A DNA stretch of 64,000 nucleotides. It comes from Calcarisporiella thermophila CBS 279.70. Lineage: Eukaryota > Calcarisporiellomycota. Below the pieces are notes generated by a model. That model had not been told where the DNA came from and searched no databases. It saw nothing but the letters and a program-made list of their open reading frames with translations. Location of the stretch: NCBI RefSeq assembly GCF_041956535.1, contig NW_027192191.1, positions 817,443 to 881,442 on the forward strand, read 5' to 3'. The position numbers and the translations under genes were made by a program. Positions 57,504 to 64,000 of the stretch are shown here, piece after piece (positions within the stretch are counted from its first letter, which is position 1; each line of letters begins with the position of its first letter).

Positions 57504-59189
57504 GCACAAGGGATAGTTGGACAGAAGAAAGTGCACACGACATGAGTAGGAAAAATGGCGGAAATATTTATATACCATTTTGACCAGGAGAGATGTATTG
57601 CGACTTGTATAGCAATGAACATTGAGAAATAAATTTTAGTGTTGTTAATTTTTCATGCTCTCCGCTCCAGTTCACTTCGGTTAGGTAATCCTCTTTTTTG
57701 GTAAAAAGAGTATGATTCGGGTATCTAACATGATGCCTCGAGACTCTATCCTTTGGGTAGTATAATTAGATATACATTCTGTTAAACTTGGAATATTCTC
57801 AAAAATAGGATTGTACTTTGGTGCTACTGATTTATATACCAATCTCATAACATACTAAGGCCTTCCGAATATTGGGTAGCTACTTGAAGAAACTGAGCGC
57901 TTTTAGAAATTATCGCGCGATTTTGACATTTAAAAAAATGCTGGAATGAGAAATTTTCTCTGTGTACATACAAATAATATAAAAGCAAGATATTCTATGT
58001 TGCGTAACATAACCTAGATTATCACTTCGATCGAAATCGATTTTCTGAGAACCTCTGGTATCTTTGTTTTTTGACATAACCTTTGATGATGAATAGAGCA
58101 ACTCACTTCAGAAGCCCGATTTAAAGAGACCTACGCAAACGTTTATGTGAAAAAAAAAATGAATTAGTCACTCTCTTTACTGCACAGTTTTTAGTTAGGA
58201 AGAAATTTTCTTAAAAATAGGCGCCTTAATCTAACAAAGGAGGAAATGGACTAAAAGGGATATCATCTTTTAACCAGGAAATTTTTGTGCTAAGGCATTG
58301 AAGTTTCTGACTCTGTAAATAATTTTTTTTGAAAATGGGCCGGTCTTTAGATAAAAACAAAGACTATGCGAAAAAAATCAAAACGACCCTAAAAACTCCT
58401 CCCACGGTTTGAGTGTTGTATATCAGATCCGCATCCCTGAGAAGTGTTAGCATCCTTTGCAACCTTTCTTCTGATATCCTGAGCATATTTGTTAAATTAT
58501 AGTTCTTAAGCCATGTAATGCACAAGTGAAGTTGCCTTATAATAGCAATTCTCAATCTGACTGCAGAACCATGGACGTACAGTATACTTCAATTTTCTGC
58601 AGTGTGGCGATACTTCTCTTTCTAGTACTTTACAAGATGCAAATATACATTTAAATAATTGCATGGTTAGGTCGAAAGGACGTGTTCTTCCTTACTTTCT
58701 TGGAGTCACATGGTTCGACTATTCTCTATCAAGAAGTAAAATAACTTGGTGACAATCTTTTATTCTTATCACCGAAAATATGAAGGCAGATATTGTCTCG
58801 GATTTAATTGTTGAAGAGCGGAATCCCTCTATAGGACAAGGAGAGGCACTTTGTATATCATTGTATATTATAAATTAGCTCTGTATACTAAGCCTACCGT
58901 TGTCCGTTGTATAAACCCCATAGATTAAACCGTTTATTGCTATTTTCTCCCCACCTCTTTACCACACTTTTCATTTTTCCTTTTTTCTCGATTTTCCTTC
59001 TCAGTAGTTTTATTTTCACCATTTAACATCTTAAATGTATGTTGAATGTATGCTGACTGAATCGCATTTTGCATACACTCTCCTATTATGCCGACACTTC
59101 CATAGTATTCCGCGCATGCCATTCTCTTAAAACGCATGTTTAATCGAATTGTGAGTATTGGTTTTCCCGGTTGTCAACGAAGTAAAGAG
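57504..59189. other. AT-rich spacer
   Basis: About 1.7 kb with no supported gene. Minus-strand frames at 57910-58101, 58364-58555 and 58940-59137 are of random composition. Confidence 0.5.
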
Positions 59190-59197
59190 TATAAATA
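59190..59197 (+). promoter_or_regulatory. TATA box of the secreted two-repeat peptide gene
   Basis: Consensus TATAAATA at 59190-59197, 84-91 bases before the ATG at 59281. It is the same element and similar distance as upstream of the DUF2235 gene. Confidence 0.6.
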
Positions 59198-59280
59198 CCC
59201 TTCATTTGTCTTGGGAAGTAAAGTCATTGTTCACTCATTTCCTTATATATCCGATCATTCAATCCGATTCGCATCGCAAG

Positions 59281-59550
59281 ATGAAAGCAACATTTCTCAT
59301 CTCGGTTCTCTTCTTGGCCTCCGTTGGCCTTACTCGTGCCCAGGATGATGATTTGGCCGATTTTGATCGGGGATCTCGTCGCCGGACCCAGTGCTCTATC
59401 ACTTGTGCTGGCACCCTCTTCCCGGTCTGTTTCTGCGCTAAAAACTGGAACGAAGCTTTTAGTTCTCCCCAGGATTTCGCTCGCAGAAGGACCTCTTCTT
59501 GCTCCGTCTCCTGTAACTCCAATCAAACCCCCATTTGCTTCTGCTATTAA
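59281..59550 (+). CDS. Secreted precursor with two cysteine modules and tri-arginine processing sites
   Basis: An 89-residue protein with signal peptide MKATFLISVLFLASVGLTRA (cleavage near residue 20). The mature part holds two copies of one module. Copy 1 has cysteines 38, 42, 50 and 52 and copy 2 has 74, 78, 86 and 88, both spaced C-X3-C-X7-C-X1-C and both ending PxCFC. Each copy is preceded by Asp-Phe, a short linker and Arg-Arg-Arg-Thr (residues 33-36 and 68-71), which resembles Kex2 cleavage sites. If cleaved there, two peptides of about 20 to 30 residues would be released. The in-frame ATG at 59158 is upstream of the TATA box, so 59281 is the start. No named family is recognised. Cleavage, disulphides and role are inference. 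Confidence 0.78.
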   Translation: MKATFLISVLFLASVGLTRAQDDDLADFDRGSRRRTQCSITCAGTLFPVCFCAKNWNEAFSSPQDFARRRTSSCSVSCNSNQTPICFCY

Positions 59551-60146
59551 CGTCCACGAGTTTGCATGCACTATATCCACCTGATCCACTTATTGCACGA
59601 AGTAACACCCATTTTATAGCACTTTGAGGTAATTGAAAATGATAACAGAGCATATAATGACATGTATCGTATTATTTGGAGGCAATTCATTATCAACTTG
59701 AAAAATAAACCCATAGCGTTGCAATGATGTGATATAATATGTCTCTCTTTCTCTATTTTGTGCCTTAGAATCAATTTTCTAGAGAGATTTCCTTCCCTTT
59801 GCACTGTTGGAAGGATAGCCATTTCGAACAAGTCAATGGATATTGCATGGATAGACTGGTTCTTTAAGTCAAAATTCTGCACTTATTGAAAGTGAAATTT
59901 TATCCACTTCGTTACAAATATTCTGCTAACATTACTTCTGTTTGGTATTCTATATTCAAAGTTGAAGAGTTATGTCTAAAAGCGTTAAATTTGCTCTTTG
60001 TAGGTGATTAATCTTCATTTCGGTGTCCGATTCGTTGTGTTTCAACTTCAAAAGGCTAGTAGTCGACCAAATGGTGGTATAATTGTCTATTTGGCTGTAA
60101 TAATAAACAACTTCAACAGATATATATAAATTGGAAAAAAAAGTAA
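59551..60146. other. Spacer between convergent genes
   Basis: 3' flanks of the secreted peptide gene and the NIPA-like gene. The frames here are shadows or random. Confidence 0.5.
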
Positions 60147-61751
60147 TCATGCTGCAGTAATGTGAATTAATTCCTCGTCTTCCGAACTGCTGGCCTCTTC
60201 GTCAAGAGTATTCAAAAGGATGGACTCGCTCCCCATCGACAGCCGGGATCTTTCAATAGATCGATGCGAATTGCCACCCGGACCCTTGTAGTGACTCGAG
60301 CGAGAGAAATTCCGCCTGTTCCCTAGGTTCAAACTTGGTCTGGGAATGGCCATTTTATCGATCAGCATCGACTCGCGAGCGCTGTTGGTCGTACGCGACG
60401 AATTGAGAAGGAATACGCCAGCAAAAATGGTTAGGAAACCGCAGAATAGAGAGGCAATGTTCACCGTGCTGGAGGTGTTGAAGCCTTGGAACAGAATGAC
60501 CGAGGCAAGGATCGTGGCGGTGGTGAAAAACACATAGTAGATCGGATTCACCCTGTTTGGTCAAAATGTCAATTTACACAAAACAAAATAGTGGCCAAGC
60601 AATAGCCATGCTTACACGTTGGTGGAGAAAGCATCCAGAGCCTTTGTAAAGTAGTTCATCTGGATGAGGATCGCACAGCCAGTCGTTAGGGCGAACACGT
60701 AGGTGGATGGGTGAGTGAGCTGATTATTGCCCGCAAGGGTGAGCTTAAGAGCAACACCAAAGCCTTTCACAGACATCACGGAGATGGAGCCCACTAGTGA
60801 GCAGATGGAGAGGTAGACCAACGGATTCTTCTTGCCGTATTTTGGAGCGATGCGGTAGATCATAAAGATAGTGAATACCAAGACGAAAATGGTATAGATA
60901 AGAAAAGCTAAAAACGAGGAAACTCATAAGGCAAACGGAATTGTAAAAATGGGCTGATTAGGCTTTACGTGGTTGAACCGCATAATGAAGTATCTCATCC
61001 ACTGTCTGGACATCCTATTTATTTGAATGAGGTGCATCAAATTAGGTCATGTCTATATTAATAAGGGCTGTCCATTATTCTCACTTTATCTTCGGGTGCG
61101 TGAAGTACGATAAGTAGAGCTCCAATAACACATAACATACATCCCACTTTGCCGATGTTTTTAAGCTCCTCTTTCAATAAAAACGACGCCAGTATTGCTC
61201 TGAATAAGAAATTGAGACTCTGTATGTCAATGGTCTTCGACCTTCACTATGTAAATGGGAGAGAGAAATGACATACCCTATGATAACGCTTAGTGCACCA
61301 AGAGGGGTAACCAGAATAGCAGGCGCAAAAGTGTAGGCAGCAAAATTGGCCACTTCGCCAAGTCCCACTACAATAAAAAGTATACACGTACACGTATTCA
61401 GGACAATTTTTTAGAAATATTCTCATATTACGATTCATCTTACTTGTTATGATTCCACACCACCATAGCGAGTTTTGAAGAAATGAATATGTATCACCGG
61501 CTAAGGAAGGAGCATATCAGATGAATGGATTAGACGAACTGTCCAATGAATAGACCCATCTACAGTGTACTTACCTGATTTTCCATCCACATTAGATGAT
61601 ATTAATCCTTTTTTAGTTATGATAAAGCTCACTCCGATTAACAACGACGACGACAGAGCTAGTAATAAACCTATGTACCTATTAAGGAACCACATCAACA
61701 AAAGCCATCTGATTATCATCGGGAATAAGAAATCTACTTGTCATCGATCAT
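60147..61751 (-). CDS. NIPA-like magnesium transporter
   Basis: Member of the NIPA family of Mg2+ transporters, within the drug/metabolite transporter superfamily. Eight exons join in frame: 61751-61738, 61678-61575, 61500-61444, 61367-61277, 61199-61085, 61014-60969, 60907-60616 and 60552-60147, giving 374 residues. The first exon codes only for MIDD plus two bases, and splicing yields [20 protein letters not shown], the standard NIPA start. Later motifs are [83 protein letters not shown] and [20 protein letters not shown], covering about nine membrane helices. The C-terminal tail is hydrophilic and Ser/Arg-rich with an acidic end. Localisation is probably plasma membrane or endosome. Confidence 0.93.
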
Positions 61752-62484
61752 GATGGTATGCCCAGAGATGTATAGATACAAGTAGTATATAAGGAAGGTA
61801 TATGGAATTAATTTAACAAGGTTGCCCAATTAACCAAGGTGTAGGAATACTATAAGTCGATATCCAAGAGTGTCCAATTAAATAGCCATCAATAATCCCT
61901 AAGATGAGCTTCTCAGGGGAAAAACCAATATGAAAATTCTAAAAGAACACCGAGAAATTTCGTTGAAAGAACCTTATTTTATTTTTAGCCAGCAGGTTCA
62001 AATTTCAAACTTCGTCGAATCTCTGGGTGAAATAAATCTTAAAGTTCCAAACGAACGGTTAAAATACAGAGAAGATATTAGCACTCCCTTCACAGGCTGG
62101 CCTCACCCCTCAAATATACTGAAGTGGAGTGCTGTGCCTCAGTAGATGAAATATTAAAATTGGCCATAGAAAGGAAAATTTCTCTTTGGATCCACCATGA
62201 AAACTCATATCTTTCGCCAAAGGAGACTCTCGGTGTTTCACTTAATAGCTGTATTATTATTATAATTAAGTATTCCTCAAATTTATTTTGAGAATTTGTA
62301 GATCATATCATAGAGGTATATGCGAGGTGTGAAGGGAAATATAATGCACAAAATAAAGTAAGATAATATATAACTCTATGAAAGAAAAAAATTGACATCT
62401 CTAAGGAAGGCGAGGACAAAACGTGGTGGAAATAATAATGTATAATTAAATAAATAGTAGCGGCAAAAACAAAGTTCTATTTTT
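61752..62484. other. Spacer between two minus-strand genes
   Basis: Promoter side of the NIPA-like gene and 3' flank of the ATPase gene. The 71-codon frame at 61930-62145 has no family features. Confidence 0.5.
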
Positions 62485-64000
62485 TTAACCCGCCTTCACA
62501 GTGTAGGTCGTGGGGTGCATCTGGAGGTTGTCGATCTCCGGGTTGAAGCGGATGGGTCGGGTCTTGCGAATGATCCAGATACGGAAGGTGGTGTAGGCAA
62601 TAAGAAGGAAGCCGAAGGCGATAGGGATGAGCCAGAACATGGGCGAGAGACGCCAGGAGGTGCCAAAAGGAATGTTAAAAGGGGGAATGTAAACGATTGC
62701 CATCGCAAGCACAGCACCCCCCGCCAAACCAGCAAAGTTGTAAGGGTTGCTGAACATGAATTTGCCAAAAGGCAGGCGCAGACGTGCTTTGCATGCAAAC
62801 ATGTTGAAGGCCTGCATGATCATGATGCTCAGATAGAGAATGGATTGTCCTTGTGCGAGAGCATCCTTCTGTTCCAAGTACGTGAGAACTCGACCCGAGG
62901 CGGTTGTATAGTTAGGCGAATCATCCCGGAAATAACTACCCTCCAGAGCCATCTGACGACAGTCATAGGGAGAAATGCCGTGATAATTCAACACAACAAA
63001 GAAGGATAGCATGCTTGCAATGGTCTCCATGATACCCGCTTCAAGATAGGCCCATAAGAGTAGGTCACCGTCCACAAGCAATTCCGCGCCCGTGGAATCA
63101 ATGAGGTTCTCGCGCCAGAAATCAAGAGTGAACACACGTTTGACACGATGGGCCATCGTTGCGACGCGCCCTGGATGCACTGCTTCGCCGGTTTCTTCGT
63201 CAATGCGGGTAGGCAAGCGGCGAAGGGCAATCCGCCGAAGTCGCTCAATGGATCGGGAAGTAACAGGCTTACGGGGCTGTAATTTCATCAGACCGGACTT
63301 AGTTTCGGGTTTATCCCAGGCGAAGGAAAGAGCAAGGAATAGCTCAAAGCCAAGATCGATCACGAGAATAAGAATGGCCGAGATACCCAAAGGAATGGGA
63401 GCAACGACGTAGAGGAGCTGGGGTACTACCTCAGGGGTCGAGTGCGAGATAGTGTAGCGGATGGATTTCTTTAGGTTAGTGAAGATCAAACGGCCCTCTT
63501 CGATACCGTGGACGGTGGATGCAAAGTTGTCGTCCAGAAGGATCATGGCAGCAGCCTCCTTCGACACGTCACTGCCGGATTGATTCATAGCAATGCCGAG
63601 GTCGGCTTTCTTCAGAGCGGGGGAATCGTTCACACCATCACCTGTTACGCCGACGATATGTCCCATCGATTGGGCACGTTTAACGATCTCTAGCTTGTGG
63701 CGGGGCGAGGTACGCGCAAAAATGATCTCCGTCTTTGAGAAAATACGATCCCATTCTTGGTCGGTGAGCGCGTCGATCATTTCTCCGTGGATGACAATGG
63801 CATCATATTCATCCTCTCCCACATCGTCGACCTGACGCCCAGTACGTTTTGCAACCATTTCGCGTGTATCCGACAAGACCAAGTTAATTTTCCGACCGAT
63901 GGCCTCTGCAGTGAGAGGATGGTCTCCCGTCACCATCATGACTTTAATGCCAGCAGAGCGGCAGCGGCCAATAGCCTCACGAACGCCATGTTTGGGTGGA
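62485..64000 (-). CDS. P-type cation ATPase, type IIC (Na+/K+-ATPase)-like, C-terminal part
   Basis: The gene enters from the right edge; 505 C-terminal residues are visible and no intron interrupts them. The P-domain motif GDGVNDSPALKKADLGIAM is intact, preceded by VMMVTGDHPLTAEAIGRKI. After LDDNFASTVHGIEEGRLIFT-NLKKSIRYT, helices M5 to M10 follow: ISHSTPEVVPQLLYVVAPIP, ILVIDLGFELFLALSFAWDK, then the remaining C-terminal helices. The spacing TPEVVP and LVIDLGFELFLALS matches the animal-type Na+/K+ and H+/K+ pumps more than the fungal H+ pump (type III) or ENA (IID). Fungal type IIC pumps are known from early-diverging groups. Ion specificity cannot be set from this part. The tail (IDNLQMHPTTYTVKAG) is short. 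Local GC content is higher than average, suggesting high expression. Confidence 0.88.
   Translation of the reverse strand, partial: PPKHGVREAIGRCRSAGIKVMMVTGDHPLTAEAIGRKINLVLSDTREMVAKRTGRQVDDVGEDEYDAIVIHGEMIDALTDQEWDRIFSKTEIIFARTSPRHKLEIVKRAQSMGHIVGVTGDGVNDSPALKKADLGIAMNQSGSDVSKEAAAMILLDDNFASTVHGIEEGRLIFTNLKKSIRYTISHSTPEVVPQLLYVVAPIPLGISAILILVIDLGFELFLALSFAWDKPETKSGLMKLQPRKPVTSRSIERLRRIALRRLPTRIDEETGEAVHPGRVATMAHRVKRVFTLDFWRENLIDSTGAELLVDGDLLLWAYLEAGIMETIASMLSFFVVLNYHGISPYDCRQMALEGSYFRDDSPNYTTASGRVLTYLEQKDALAQGQSILYLSIMIMQAFNMFACKARLRLPFGKFMFSNPYNFAGLAGGAVLAMAIVYIPPFNIPFGTSWRLSPMFWLIPIAFGFLLIAYTTFRIWIIRKTRPIRFNPEIDNLQMHPTTYTVKAG

Noticed and set aside
62515-63009. 164-codon plus-strand frame and other long frames opposite the ATPase
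   Set aside because: Shadows of the GC-richer ATPase coding sequence; the minus-strand protein has clear P-type ATPase motifs.

Overview
The window reads as nuclear DNA of a fungus. Genes are split by many short GT-AG introns (often 50-100 bases, up to 16 exons per gene), intergenic DNA is AT-rich, and several protein families are fungal: an Rxt3 subunit of the Rpd3L deacetylase complex, a Gcn4/CPC1-type bZIP factor, Mrc1, Get1/Get2, and a DUF2235 protein. A claspin-type checkpoint protein, a WRAP73-like WD40 protein, an SLC35A-type nucleotide-sugar transporter, a NIPA-type magnesium transporter and a P-type ATPase resembling type IIC (Na+/K+) pumps suggest an early-diverging lineage rather than a yeast. 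That lineage call is inference; no species can be named from the sequence.

Layout. 1-13 kb holds core genes: GET2-like (-), eIF2B delta, a mitochondrial 2-Cys peroxiredoxin, CSTF2/Rna15-like (all +), a nucleotide-sugar transporter (-), then a repeat-bearing intergenic stretch and a 3-ketodihydrosphingosine reductase (+). 13-27.5 kb: a small secreted 8-cysteine protein (+), maleylacetoacetate isomerase (+), calcineurin A (-), a WRAP73-like WD40 protein (+), a decayed Ty3/gypsy chromodomain retroelement (+), and a second member of the 8-cysteine secreted family (-). 28-45.4 kb: an unidentified 16-exon protein of about 970 residues (-), CHMP5/Vps60 (+), claspin/Mrc1 (+), a Gcn4-like bZIP gene with an overlapping upstream ORF (+), a third secreted cysteine-rich protein (+), a triose-phosphate/SLC35C2-type transporter (-) and Rxt3 (+). 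45.8-52.6 kb: an ABCC (MRP-type) transporter (-) divergent from GET1 (+). 52.6-56 kb is close to a gene desert. It is followed by a DUF2235 gene interrupted at a run of ten G, a secreted two-repeat cysteine peptide precursor, a NIPA-like magnesium transporter (-) and the 3' part of a P-type ATPase (-) that runs off the right edge.

The genes do not form one pathway. Both membrane subunits of the GET tail-anchored protein insertase are present about 50 kb apart. Several housekeeping genes are divergently paired over short shared promoters (63, 124, 218 and 525 bases).

The least explained content is the set of four small secreted cysteine-rich proteins. Two are paralogues with identical cysteine order (14.6 and 27.3 kb). 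A third (59.3 kb) has two copies of a CX3CX7CXC module, each preceded by a tri-arginine site that looks like a Kex2 cleavage signal. Exon structures were deduced by hand from splice motifs and reading-frame continuity. Exons marked as uncertain should be read that way.
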